A stretch of DNA of 64,000 bases from assembly GCF_000969835.1 (NCBI RefSeq), contig NZ_KQ033912.1:568221-632220 (forward strand). The letters are read 5' to 3'. Origin of the DNA: Parabacteroides goldsteinii DSM 19448 = WAL 12034 (GTDB lineage Bacteria; Bacteroidota; Bacteroidia; Bacteroidales; Tannerellaceae). Shown piece after piece: positions 26,426 through 34,558 of the stretch. Positions within the stretch are counted from its first letter, which is position 1, and every line of letters begins with the position of its first letter. The translations under genes were made by a program, and so were the position numbers. Below the pieces are notes generated by a model that saw nothing but the letters and a program-made list of their open reading frames with translations, made no database searches and was not told the origin of the DNA.

Positions 26426-27739
26426 ATGACAACACGCAGAGATTTTATCCGGCAGGCCGCTCTTCTGGGAGCCGGCCTCTCGATGAACCCTTTCTTTATT
26501 AAAGCTAGTAGTAACTCAGTCGGTGCAAACGATAAGATCAGGGTCGGACTGATCGGTTGCAAAGGAATGGGGTATTCCGACCTACAGGCTTTCCTCCGCA
26601 ATCCGGAAGTCGAATGTATCGCTTTAGCGGATATTGATGAAAATGTGTTAAATAACAGGGCTGCCGAGACGGAAAAACTAACCGGAAAGAAGGTAAAACA
26701 CCTTTATAAAGACTGGCGGAAGCTGATCGACAACAAAGATGTGGACGTCGTTATCGTCGGTACTCCCGACCATTGGCACTGCCTCCAGATGGTTGCCGCC
26801 TGCGAAGCCGGAAAAGATGTTTATTGCGAAAAACCGCTGGGAAACAGTATCGAAGAATGTAATATCATGGTACGTGCTGCCGAGAAATACAACCGTGTCG
26901 TACAGGTCGGACAGTGGCAACGCAGCGACCCTCACTGGCAGGACGCAATGGCTTTCGTACATAGCGGGCAGTTGGGAAAGATACGTACTGTACGTGTATT
27001 CTCTTATCAGGGATGGTGTCCTTCCATTCCGGTTGTTGCCGACGAACCGGTTCCGGCAGGTGTTGATTATGACATGTGGCTTGGTCCGGCACCCAAACGC
27101 CCGTTCAACCGTAACCGTTTCCATTTCACTTTCCGTTGGTTCTGGGACTATGCCGGAGGACTGATGACAGACTGGGGTGTCCACCTGCTCGATTACGCCC
27201 TCTATGGCATGAATGTGACGGCACCGAACTCTATCATGGCTTCGGGCGGCAAATTCGGTTATCCGGACGATGCCTGCGAAACACCCGACCTTCTGCAAAC
27301 GATCTATACATTCGATGACTTCACCGTGATGTGGGACCATGCCATCGGTATTGACGACGGTGCTTACGGACGTAACCACGGACTCGGTTTTGTAGGAGAA
27401 AACGGCACACTGGTTATCGACCGCGGCGGTTGGGAAGTCATCCCTGAAAAGGTGAACGGCAAGGCCCGCATGGAAGCAGTCGCTCTGAATAAGGCTTACG
27501 GAGAAGGCGGCTTGAACCTGCACGTCAAGAACCATCTGGAATGTATCAAATCGCGCAACCGTAATTGTAATGCTAGCATCGAGATCGGCGCACATATCGC
27601 CAAATTCTCTCAATTGGGTAACATTGCTTACCGGACCGGAAAGAAACTTTCGTGGGACGGAACAAGTTTCCATGACACAGAAGCTGATAAATATCTCTGC
27701 AAAGAGTATCGTGCCCCCTGGGAGTTACCGAAGATATAA
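26426..27739 (+). CDS. Tat-exported Gfo/Idh/MocA oxidoreductase
   Basis: 437 residues with a twin-arginine signal (TTRRDFIRQAALLGAG), the Rossmann motif (VGLIGCKGMGYSD), the family segment GTPDHWHCLQMV and YCEKPLGNSI containing the catalytic Lys, and a C-terminal substrate domain (DYAGGLMTDWGVHLLDYALYG written here as GLMTDWGVHLLDYAL). It resembles the other oxidoreductase in the window but is not a recent duplicate, since the sequences differ throughout. Export suggests it works on free sugars or glycans in the periplasm. Substrate unknown. Confidence 0.88.
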   Translation: MTTRRDFIRQAALLGAGLSMNPFFIKASSNSVGANDKIRVGLIGCKGMGYSDLQAFLRNPEVECIALADIDENVLNNRAAETEKLTGKKVKHLYKDWRKLIDNKDVDVVIVGTPDHWHCLQMVAACEAGKDVYCEKPLGNSIEECNIMVRAAEKYNRVVQVGQWQRSDPHWQDAMAFVHSGQLGKIRTVRVFSYQGWCPSIPVVADEPVPAGVDYDMWLGPAPKRPFNRNRFHFTFRWFWDYAGGLMTDWGVHLLDYALYGMNVTAPNSIMASGGKFGYPDDACETPDLLQTIYTFDDFTVMWDHAIGIDDGAYGRNHGLGFVGENGTLVIDRGGWEVIPEKVNGKARMEAVALNKAYGEGGLNLHVKNHLECIKSRNRNCNASIEIGAHIAKFSQLGNIAYRTGKKLSWDGTSFHDTEADKYLCKEYRAPWELPKI

Positions 27740-27746
27740 GCAGAAT

Positions 27747-27780
27747 GAAAAAGGCGGGCTCTCACAAGTCCGCCTTTTCG
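27747..27780. terminator. Bidirectional terminator
   Basis: AAAAGGCGG (27749-27757) pairs with CCGCCTTTT (27770-27778). It lies between the convergent oxidoreductase and DUF4301 genes. Confidence 0.85.
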
Positions 27781-27818
27781 AATGTTTAATTTAAATACTA
27801 ACTATGGTATCGATCCGA

Positions 27819-29339
27819 TCATTGATGCTCGGACCGTAGTAAGTCGTTAACCGTCTTTACCGGATTGAAAGTCTCGATAGGAACTTCTACAAATACGGTA
27901 TTCCAGTCGCTCATTGCACCATTCCACAAACCGGGAAGTTCCAATGCCTTTAATTCGCGGCCATCTTTACTCTTGTAAGAGATGAAACCGGTATTTTTAT
28001 CTACATAATCAGGCAGATTATATTTTTCTCCTTTATGATTCTTCAATGCACATACCAGGTCAACCGGATTGAAGTGGGTACCTTGTTCGAACATCGCTTT
28101 CTTTGCCGGATCTTTCAGGTCGATCTGCGAACTTTCCAGGATTTGCGGAGAGACAGTGCCATCCGGATTCTGTGCCAGGAACGGACCGCCACCCGGTTCG
28201 CCTACATTCTTCACCATACCGCAAACACGCAACGGACGGAGCAGTTTGCTCTTGATATAGAGAATCAGTTCGGCATCTTCCAGCAACTTCGTATCCGGAT
28301 TCTTGATACACAGGTCATCCTGTAGGAAATGAATCATTTCTTCTACCTGGTCATGTGAATATTTTCCTGTTTCGATCAGGTTCAGATAATTGAATATACG
28401 TTCCTGCAAAGTAACCAGTACACCGGCTATCACTTTCTTAAAGATAACAGTCGAACATTTGAAACTGTCGGGAACGACATTGTCGATATTCTTTACGAAA
28501 ACGACATCTGCATCGATATCATTGAGATTCTCGATCAAAGCACCATGACCGCCCGGACGGAACAACAATTTTCCATTCTTGTCGCGGAAAGGATTGTTCT
28601 CCATATCGGCGGCAACCGTATCCGTACTCGGCTTCTGTACACTGAAGGAAAGATCATAGCCTACCGAGAACTTTTCTTCGTATGCCTGTTTCTTTTCTGA
28701 CACCAACTGTTCAAACAAAGCCTTATGTTCGGGAGATACGGTAAAATGGATATTTACTTCACCGGCATTGTTCTTGGCATACATGGCACCTTCAGCCAGA
28801 TGTTCTTCCATGGCAGTACGGATCGTTTCACCTGCCCGGTGGAACAACAACAGACCTTTAGGCAACTGTCCGTAATTCAACCCTTTGGCATCCAGCAAAT
28901 TGGAAACCACCGCCTTATAATTGCCGGCAGCGATCAGTGCCGGAATATCTTTCTCTTCGTTTGCCAGGCAAACCGCATTCAATGCATTATAAAAAGCGAA
29001 ACGGGTAATCTCGCTGAAGAATTTCTTTTCAAAATCACAGGTCGGCACATCGTAAGAGGCTGACAGAAACTCGTACAGGTTCTTAAACATACGGCTGGCA
29101 GCACCCGAAGCAGGTACAAATTTCAGGATCCGTTTATTTTTAGCAAGATAGGCATCCCATGCATCCATATAAGTTGCCTGGTCCTCCTGCGATACAACCA
29201 TTATACCTTTTTCTACCGATGCGGATGCGGCTATTTCCAGATAAGGGAAACCTTTGACGAAGCAAGCCAGTTGTTCTTCAATCTGCTGTTCGCTGATTCC
29301 TTTATCAGCCAATTGCTTTAAATCGTTTGCGTTTAACAT
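27819..29339 (-). CDS. DUF4301 family protein
   Basis: 506 residues of the Bacteroidota-specific DUF4301 family. It has no signal peptide and is presumably cytoplasmic. Conserved-looking segments include KFVPASGAASRMFKNLYEF, FRPGGHGALIENLNDIDADV and KNVGEPGGGPFLAQNPDG. The glycine-rich PASGAASRMFK loop and the RPGGHGALIENLN segment suggest a nucleotidyltransferase-like phosphate/nucleotide site (inference). The frame is open 15 codons further upstream, but MLNANDLKQLADKG at 29339 is a better start, since it puts the ATG about 65 bases after the promoter-like TACATTTG at 29404-29411. It forms its own transcription unit, divergent from the RelA/SpoT gene. Function unknown. Confidence 0.82.
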   Translation of the reverse strand: MLNANDLKQLADKGISEQQIEEQLACFVKGFPYLEIAASASVEKGIMVVSQEDQATYMDAWDAYLAKNKRILKFVPASGAASRMFKNLYEFLSASYDVPTCDFEKKFFSEITRFAFYNALNAVCLANEEKDIPALIAAGNYKAVVSNLLDAKGLNYGQLPKGLLLFHRAGETIRTAMEEHLAEGAMYAKNNAGEVNIHFTVSPEHKALFEQLVSEKKQAYEEKFSVGYDLSFSVQKPSTDTVAADMENNPFRDKNGKLLFRPGGHGALIENLNDIDADVVFVKNIDNVVPDSFKCSTVIFKKVIAGVLVTLQERIFNYLNLIETGKYSHDQVEEMIHFLQDDLCIKNPDTKLLEDAELILYIKSKLLRPLRVCGMVKNVGEPGGGPFLAQNPDGTVSPQILESSQIDLKDPAKKAMFEQGTHFNPVDLVCALKNHKGEKYNLPDYVDKNTGFISYKSKDGRELKALELPGLWNGAMSDWNTVFVEVPIETFNPVKTVNDLLRSEHQ

Positions 29340-29403
29340 AGTATATCTTTTAAAATTAGTACTCTTCGCATTGTGGCATAGCATTTTCCGTCTATGCTTC
29401 TCG

Positions 29404-29411
29404 CAAATGTA
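29404..29411 (-). promoter_or_regulatory. Probable promoter element of the DUF4301 gene
   Basis: TACATTTG on the minus strand matches TAnnTTTG. No convincing -33 element. Confidence 0.4.
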
Positions 29412-29515
29412 TAAAAATACTGTTAGAATAGCATTGATATTCGAGGAAAAAAGATACTTTTACAGTATGTTTTACCGCCTGTCCTCAAATGGGCAGTAAA
29501 AAATAAGATGCAACT

Positions 29516-31729
29516 ATGGACATACAACCATTCTTTACGGAAGAAGAAAGAAAAGATTTCTTCTCAAAATACAGACAATTGGTACGTAGCCTCTACTCCT
29601 TTTTACATAGAGAGGATATACGGAAAATGAGAGAGTTGATGCAGCGCGTTGTCGCACTCGACTGTTACGGAAGAGACAAGAACGGCATCAACGGATTGAT
29701 TCGCAATATTAATACTGCACTGATCGCAACAACGGAGATCGGACTGAAACGGACTTCGGTCATCGCCCTCCTGCTCTATCGTCCGGTGCTGAAAAAGGTC
29801 ATTACACTGGAAGAGGTCGAAAAGACGTTCGACGCAGATGTCACGCTGATCATTCAGCGCCTGCTGAAGACTTCCGATCTGTATGCCCGCAATACGGCCG
29901 TTAATTCTGAGAACTTCCATCACCTGCTCTTCTCTTTTGCAGAAGATGTCAGGGTGATACTGATCATGATTGCCGACCGCCTCTGCCTGATGCGCCTGGG
30001 CAAACAGTTGAAGGAAGACGACCGCCTGCGGCTAGCCACCGAAGCCTCATATCTGTATGCTCCCCTGGCTCATCGCCTGGGTCTATACAAAATAAAGAGC
30101 GAACTCGAAGACTTGTCGCTGAAGTATACCGATCCCAAACAGTATGATTTCATCAAGAAAAAGCTGAATGAGACCAAACGTTCACGTGACATTTATATAG
30201 CCGAATTCATCGCACCTATCAAGAAAAAGTTGCAGGAAGCCGGCTTACAGTTCGATATCAAAGGACGTACCAAATCCATTCACTCGATCAACAACAAGCT
30301 GAAAAAGCAGAAGATCGAGTTTGAAGGCATATACGACCTGTTCGCGATCCGTGTCGTGCTGGATACTCCACTTAAAAAAGAACGTTCGGAATGCTGGCAG
30401 GTATATTCGATCATTACCGACATGTACCAGCCTAACCCCAACCGTATGAAAGACTGGATTTCCATTCCGAAGACGAATGGATACGAGAGTCTGCATATCA
30501 CGGTCATGGGCCCGCAAAACAAATGGGTGGAAGTGCAGATCCGTACCCGCCGGATGGATGAGATCGCCGAACGCGGACTGGCAGCCCACTGGAAATACAA
30601 AGGCGTGAAAGCCGAAAGCGGACTGGACGAATTCCTCAATACCGTGCGTGCCGCCCTGGAAGAGAAGGAGAACAACCCGCTCGACCTGATGCAGGACTTC
30701 AAGATGGACCTGTATAAGGACGAAATCTATGTCTTCACACCGACCGGCGAACTGATCAAACTGGCGAAAGGGGCCACCGTGCTCGACTTTGCCTTTGCCA
30801 TCCATTCAAAGCTGGGATGCAAATGCGTTTCCGCCAAGGTAAATGAAAAGAACGTACCTATTAAATATGTACTGAACAACGGGGATACGGTTTCGGTCGT
30901 CACCTCTCCAACTCAGACGCCCAAACGCGACTGGCTGAACATCGTCGTCACCTCCAAAGCCCGTGTAAAGATCAAACAGGCCCTCCGTGAAGAGACAGCC
31001 AAGGCGGTCGACTTTGCCAAGGAGATGCTCCAACGCCGTTTCAAAAATCGGAAGATCGAGATGGAAGAACCTCATCTGATGCGTTACATCAAGAAGAAAG
31101 GATTCAAGACCGTCACCGACTTCTACATCGAAATAGCCGAAGAACGCCTCGACCCGAACAATGTGATCGACGAATATCAGGAGTTTGTCCGCAAGGAAAC
31201 CGAGACCAACGACCGTTCGGAAACCCGTAGTGCCGGCGAATACATCACGACCACCGAAGTGGAGGAAATATCCACCAACAAGGATGTTCTGGTCATCGAC
31301 AAGAACCTGACAGGGATTGAATACAAGTTGGCAAAATGCTGTAACCCGATCTACGGCGACGAAGTATTCGGATTCGTTTCCACCCAGGGCATCAAGATCC
31401 ACCGGATGGATTGCCCGAACGCGCAGGAGATGTTCAGCCGTTTCGGTTACCGTATCATCCGTGCAAAATGGAGCGGAAAAGGTGACAACGGATATGTGGT
31501 AACCCTTCGCGTTGTCGGCAGGGACGATATCGCGATCGTCACCAACATCACCTCGGTGATCGGAAAAGAGAATGGCGTCACGCTCCGTTCGTTGAACATA
31601 GATTCGGTAGACGGGATATTCCAGGGTAACTTTGCCGTACTGGTGAGAGATACCAATTCGCTGAATATGCTGGTCAAGAAAATAAAATCAGTCAAAGGAG
31701 TCAAGACGGTAGACCGTCTGAATTCATAA
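29516..31729 (+). CDS. relA: Long RelA/SpoT homologue with a degenerate hydrolase domain
   Basis: 737 residues: HD-type hydrolase region (about 25-190), (p)ppGpp synthetase (about 235-365), TGS (about 400-460), zinc-finger-like region with CCNPI, and a C-terminal ACT domain. The synthetase looks active: RTKSIHSINNKLKKQ, YDLFAIRVVLD, NRMKDWISIPKTNGYESLH and EVQIRT. The hydrolase has lost its metal ligands: the usual LLHDVIED is LLLYRPVL (about residues 86-93) and the first His segment is also missing, though ADRL remains. It should therefore make the alarmone (p)ppGpp but not degrade it, and another RSH with hydrolase activity must exist elsewhere in the genome. The synthetase loop is RMKD, the RXKD form normally seen in bifunctional enzymes. 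Function call firm; RelA rather than SpoT is based on the missing hydrolase residues. Confidence 0.9.
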   Translation: MDIQPFFTEEERKDFFSKYRQLVRSLYSFLHREDIRKMRELMQRVVALDCYGRDKNGINGLIRNINTALIATTEIGLKRTSVIALLLYRPVLKKVITLEEVEKTFDADVTLIIQRLLKTSDLYARNTAVNSENFHHLLFSFAEDVRVILIMIADRLCLMRLGKQLKEDDRLRLATEASYLYAPLAHRLGLYKIKSELEDLSLKYTDPKQYDFIKKKLNETKRSRDIYIAEFIAPIKKKLQEAGLQFDIKGRTKSIHSINNKLKKQKIEFEGIYDLFAIRVVLDTPLKKERSECWQVYSIITDMYQPNPNRMKDWISIPKTNGYESLHITVMGPQNKWVEVQIRTRRMDEIAERGLAAHWKYKGVKAESGLDEFLNTVRAALEEKENNPLDLMQDFKMDLYKDEIYVFTPTGELIKLAKGATVLDFAFAIHSKLGCKCVSAKVNEKNVPIKYVLNNGDTVSVVTSPTQTPKRDWLNIVVTSKARVKIKQALREETAKAVDFAKEMLQRRFKNRKIEMEEPHLMRYIKKKGFKTVTDFYIEIAEERLDPNNVIDEYQEFVRKETETNDRSETRSAGEYITTTEVEEISTNKDVLVIDKNLTGIEYKLAKCCNPIYGDEVFGFVSTQGIKIHRMDCPNAQEMFSRFGYRIIRAKWSGKGDNGYVVTLRVVGRDDIAIVTNITSVIGKENGVTLRSLNIDSVDGIFQGNFAVLVRDTNSLNMLVKKIKSVKGVKTVDRLNS

Positions 31730-31730
31730 G

Positions 31731-31765
31731 AAAAAGGCTCGCCATAACGGTCGAGCCTTTTTCTT
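31731..31765. terminator. Terminator after the RelA/SpoT gene
   Basis: AAAAAGGCTCG (31731-31741) pairs with CGAGCCTTTTT (31752-31762) and is followed by more T. Confidence 0.92.
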
Positions 31766-31868
31766 TTTTTATAATCAAATAATTAATACTAAAGTAATAA
31801 AATAAAGTTCTTTGTATTTTTACCTTAAAAACATTTTCTGTTATTCACTTTTAAATTGATAGACAAAG

Positions 31869-31947
31869 ATAAATCTTTTTGTTCAACTATTAAACGTATT
31901 ACCGCCCGTCAGACGAACCCCAACGGTTATTGAACAAAAAGATTTAT
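31869..31947. repeat. Perfect 18-bp inverted repeat downstream of the MscS gene
   Basis: ATAAATCTTTTTGTTCAA (31869-31886) and its exact complement (31930-31947) enclose 43 bases. It lies just past the MscS stop codon (31961) and could fold the 3' end of that transcript. No typical terminator T run follows on the minus strand. Confidence 0.8.
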
Positions 31948-31960
31948 TTTAAGGACAAAA

Positions 31961-32803
31961 TCAGTCTTTTGCCTGATGCACCGTCAGTTGCGGGAACGGG
32001 AACCCGATACCCTCAGCATTGAAGGTTGCATAAATAGCTTTATTGGTATCAAAATAAACGCCCCAGTAATCGGAACTTTTTACCCATACACGCACAACGA
32101 CATTGACACTGCTATCAGCCAGCGCACTCAAGGCTATGAAAGGAGCCGGTTCGTTCAAAACACGTGCATCCTGTGCAAGAACGGATTCGATCACTCTCTT
32201 TACATGCTCGTAATCGCTTCCGTATTCCACACCGAAAGTCCATTCCACACGACGCGTCGGCTCATTACCGATATTGGTTACCACGCCGCTGCTCAATGAG
32301 CCGTTCGGAATAAAGATATTTTTATTGTCTGCCGTAAGCAAAATAGTATGGAAGATCTGAATCTCCCTCACCGTACCGCCTACACCCTGCGATTCGATAT
32401 AATCACCGACCTTATACGGTTTAAACAAAAGGATAATCAGCCCGCCGGCGAAGTTCGACAGGTTTCCGCTCAACGCCATACCGATAGCGACACCGGCAGA
32501 AGCGAGCAATGCAGCAAACGAAGTCGTCTGTACTCCCAACGCCCCTACAACGGAAATGATCAACAGGATCATCAACGTAACATTCACCAGACTTCCTACA
32601 AATGTTTTAACAGACGGATCAAAATCACGTTTCGTTAAAATACGGCGAACAAGTTTGTTAATCATGCGGATAATGAAACGTCCTACAACGAAAACAATGA
32701 TCGCTTTAATAATTGTCCACCCTAAATGACTACCCTGCTCTATCAGGGAATTGATAAAACCTTCCAATTTCGGATTGGAAGCCAACACATCTAATAATAT
32801 CAT
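31961..32803 (-). CDS. mscS: Small-conductance mechanosensitive channel (MscS family)
   Basis: 280 residues, close to the 286 of E. coli MscS. Three membrane helices lie in the first 120 residues. The pore-lining third helix is Ala/Gly-rich (TSFAALLASAGVAIGMALSG, then NLSNFAGGLIILLF). The beta domain begins KVGDYIESQGVGGTVREIQIFHTIL, followed by the cytoplasmic vestibule. It opens under membrane tension to release solutes after osmotic downshock. It is a single-gene unit, divergent from the TPR gene. Confidence 0.93.
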   Translation of the reverse strand: MILLDVLASNPKLEGFINSLIEQGSHLGWTIIKAIIVFVVGRFIIRMINKLVRRILTKRDFDPSVKTFVGSLVNVTLMILLIISVVGALGVQTTSFAALLASAGVAIGMALSGNLSNFAGGLIILLFKPYKVGDYIESQGVGGTVREIQIFHTILLTADNKNIFIPNGSLSSGVVTNIGNEPTRRVEWTFGVEYGSDYEHVKRVIESVLAQDARVLNEPAPFIALSALADSSVNVVVRVWVKSSDYWGVYFDTNKAIYATFNAEGIGFPFPQLTVHQAKD

Positions 32804-32875
32804 ATTTCTATCTATTTTAATTAAACACTTTTATCTTATAACAATCAAAGCATCGAAAAGTCTTATAAAATGTGG

Positions 32876-32931
32876 CAAAGGTATAAAGTTTTTTTAATCC
32901 GGCGGCAGAACAAGATATTTGCGTAGCTTTG
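32876..32931. promoter_or_regulatory. Divergent promoter-like elements of mscS and the TPR gene
   Basis: TACCTTTG on the minus strand (32876-32883) and TAGCTTTG on the plus strand (32924-32931) both fit TAnnTTTG. Upstream elements are not clear for either. Confidence 0.4.
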
Positions 32932-32962
32932 CGACGATCAAATAACAGATAAAAACAAGAGA

Positions 32963-33784
32963 ATGAGATTACTGCTAATATTCATCACTTTTATCATGGC
33001 AACAGCTAACTGTTTTGCCCAATCGTATGAGGAACTGATTGAAAAAAGTTACGACTTTCTGGATAAGAAAGACCTGGTGTCTGCCGAAGAAAGCCTGAGG
33101 GCCGCCATGCGCCTGGAACCGGGAAACCCTATGAACTATGCCTTGTTGACAAACCTCGGCAGTATCCAACGCCGCCAGGGCAAGCTCCAGGATGCGCTGC
33201 TTTCCTATACGGCCGCACTCAGCGGACGTCCCAACAATCCGACTATCCTGGAGAACCGCGCCTCTCTCTACTCCGAGCTGGGAGAAACGGAGAAAGCGCT
33301 GAATGATTACGATGCCTTACTGATCGTGGAACCGACAAACGAAGAGGCTCTTTACTGCCGCGGACTGATCTATATCCAAAAGAAGAATTATATCTGGGCG
33401 GAACAGGATTTCGATAAAATACTCGAGATGAACGAAAAGTCCGTCCGTGCCCGTCTGGGACATGCCATTCTTGAAAAGATGCGTGGTAACTATGAGGAAA
33501 GTGAAAGAATCTTCAACTACCTGATCAGCCAGATGCCCCGTGACTGGCTATTGTATGAAGGTCGTGCCGATGTGTATTTCATGATGGGCAAGAACGCCCG
33601 CGCCATGGCAGATATTAACAAGGTATTTATTGAAAGTACTCCCAGCGCTTCCCTGTATGTGCTGAGAGGAAAAGTGAAACTGGCCCAGTATGAAAAAGAA
33701 TCCGCCGCAAAAGATTTCCTGAAAGCACAGGAAATGGGCTATGACCAGACAATCATCGACGAGTTGATGAAGATGACAAAATAA
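32963..33784 (+). CDS. Exported TPR-repeat protein
   Basis: 273 residues: a signal peptide (about 1-20, ending CFAQ) followed by six or so tetratricopeptide repeats. Typical units are SAEESLRAAMRLEPGNPMNY, DALLSYTAALSGRPNNPTIL and KALNDYDALLIVEPTNEEAL. The array runs almost to the C-terminus, with no other domain. TPR arrays bind proteins, so a periplasmic scaffold role is plausible. It is a single-gene unit upstream of the toxin-antitoxin pair. Partner unknown. Confidence 0.88.
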   Translation: MRLLLIFITFIMATANCFAQSYEELIEKSYDFLDKKDLVSAEESLRAAMRLEPGNPMNYALLTNLGSIQRRQGKLQDALLSYTAALSGRPNNPTILENRASLYSELGETEKALNDYDALLIVEPTNEEALYCRGLIYIQKKNYIWAEQDFDKILEMNEKSVRARLGHAILEKMRGNYEESERIFNYLISQMPRDWLLYEGRADVYFMMGKNARAMADINKVFIESTPSASLYVLRGKVKLAQYEKESAAKDFLKAQEMGYDQTIIDELMKMTK

Positions 33785-33880
33785 TAAACTCACAATCAGC
33801 ATTCCTTCATTCCGACTTTTTATGTCAGCTCCAATGGGTTACAACCTATTTCTTCGCAAGATATCGAGCCACCCAATATG

Positions 33881-33917
33881 TATACATTGTATATATGATG
33901 TATATTTTCTACCTTTG
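33881..33917 (+). promoter_or_regulatory. Toxin-antitoxin promoter with overlapping operator-like repeat
   Basis: TTG (33887-33889), 20 bases, then TACCTTTG (33910-33917), 19 bases before the antitoxin ATG. The inverted repeat TATACAT (33881-33887) and ATGTATA (33898-33904) covers the spacer. It is a likely operator for repression by the antitoxin or the toxin-antitoxin complex. Confidence 0.6.
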
Positions 33918-33935
33918 TGGAAAATATAAAAGATT

Positions 33936-34238
33936 ATGGCAAGAATAGCAATCGAAAAGAAAAGGAAAAATATAGATTTGTCTGTAGACACTTTGAAAAA
34001 GCTGTCCATTATGGCTGCTTCACAAGGTAAAAGCGTAAAGGCTTTCATAGAAAATCTGTTGGAAACCAAAGCAAATTCTTTGAGTATAGAAGTTTCAACA
34101 AATCCGAGCCCAAGCGGTGACCCGTGGTTTGATGATCCGGAGAATATGGCATCTGTCATGCGTGGCATTGAAGATGCAAAACAGGGCAGAGTTACAGCTT
34201 ATACAATAGATGATATCAAAAATTTGTTAGGCGTATGA
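33936..34238 (+). CDS. Antitoxin of a YoeB-type toxin-antitoxin pair
   Basis: 100 residues. The N-terminal half (NIDLSVDTLKKLSIMAASQGKSVKAFIENLLE) looks like a ribbon-helix-helix DNA-binding domain. The acidic C-terminal part (DPWFDDPENMASVMRGIEDA, then TAYTIDDIKNLLGV) is the kind of tail that wraps and blocks a RelE-family toxin. It should repress its own promoter. Its stop overlaps the toxin start by 4 bases (ATGA), coupling translation so that antitoxin is made first. It is not the YefM fold, which usually partners YoeB. Confidence 0.85.
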   Translation: MARIAIEKKRKNIDLSVDTLKKLSIMAASQGKSVKAFIENLLETKANSLSIEVSTNPSPSGDPWFDDPENMASVMRGIEDAKQGRVTAYTIDDIKNLLGV

Positions 34239-34513
34239 GCTATAAACTGAAGTTAACGGATGAAGCCCAAAAACAGCTACTCCAATGGAAGAAATCAGGA
34301 AAGAAGAAAGATCTAGCCAAAATTTTTTCACTATTCCAGGAGTTAGAAGAGCATCCGACCACCGGAACCGGACAGGTAGAGCAATTAAAAGGCAACCTTT
34401 CCGGTTTTTGGAGTAGACGTATAGACAAACATTATCGTATCATCTACGCCATACATGAAGAGATTGTAACTGTTGAAGTCGTTTCTGTAAAAAGTCATTA
34501 TGGCGATAAATAA
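34235..34513 (+). CDS. Txe/YoeB-family mRNA interferase toxin
   Basis: 92 residues of the RelE/YoeB fold, an endoribonuclease that cuts mRNA on the ribosome. The family pattern is clear: QLLQWKKSGKKKDLAKIFSL, EEHPTTGTGQVEQLKGNLSG, FWSRRIDKHYRIIYAI and a C-terminal KSHYGD. The catalytic Glu, Arg and His positions appear kept (Glu of ELEEHP, Arg of WSRRI, His of SHYGD). It is coupled to the antitoxin gene. It should inhibit translation when the antitoxin is degraded. Confidence 0.93.
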   Translation: MSYKLKLTDEAQKQLLQWKKSGKKKDLAKIFSLFQELEEHPTTGTGQVEQLKGNLSGFWSRRIDKHYRIIYAIHEEIVTVEVVSVKSHYGDK

Positions 34514-34541
34514 AAATGGGACGAAAAATGTTTCGCCCCAT
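34511..34541 (-). terminator. Terminator of the leucine operon
   Basis: ATGGGACGAAA and TTTCGCCCCAT form a stem with one mismatch. On the minus strand it is followed by TTTTTATTTA, 18 bases after the leuB stop. It may also serve the toxin gene on the other strand. Confidence 0.8.
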
Positions 34542-34558
34542 CGGATGTTTTAATCAAA

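Noticed and set aside
29340..29384. Fifteen-residue N-terminal extension of the DUF4301 protein
   Set aside because: It would start within 20 bases of the promoter -7 element and its residues (LCHNAKSTNFKRYT) are not protein-like for the family.
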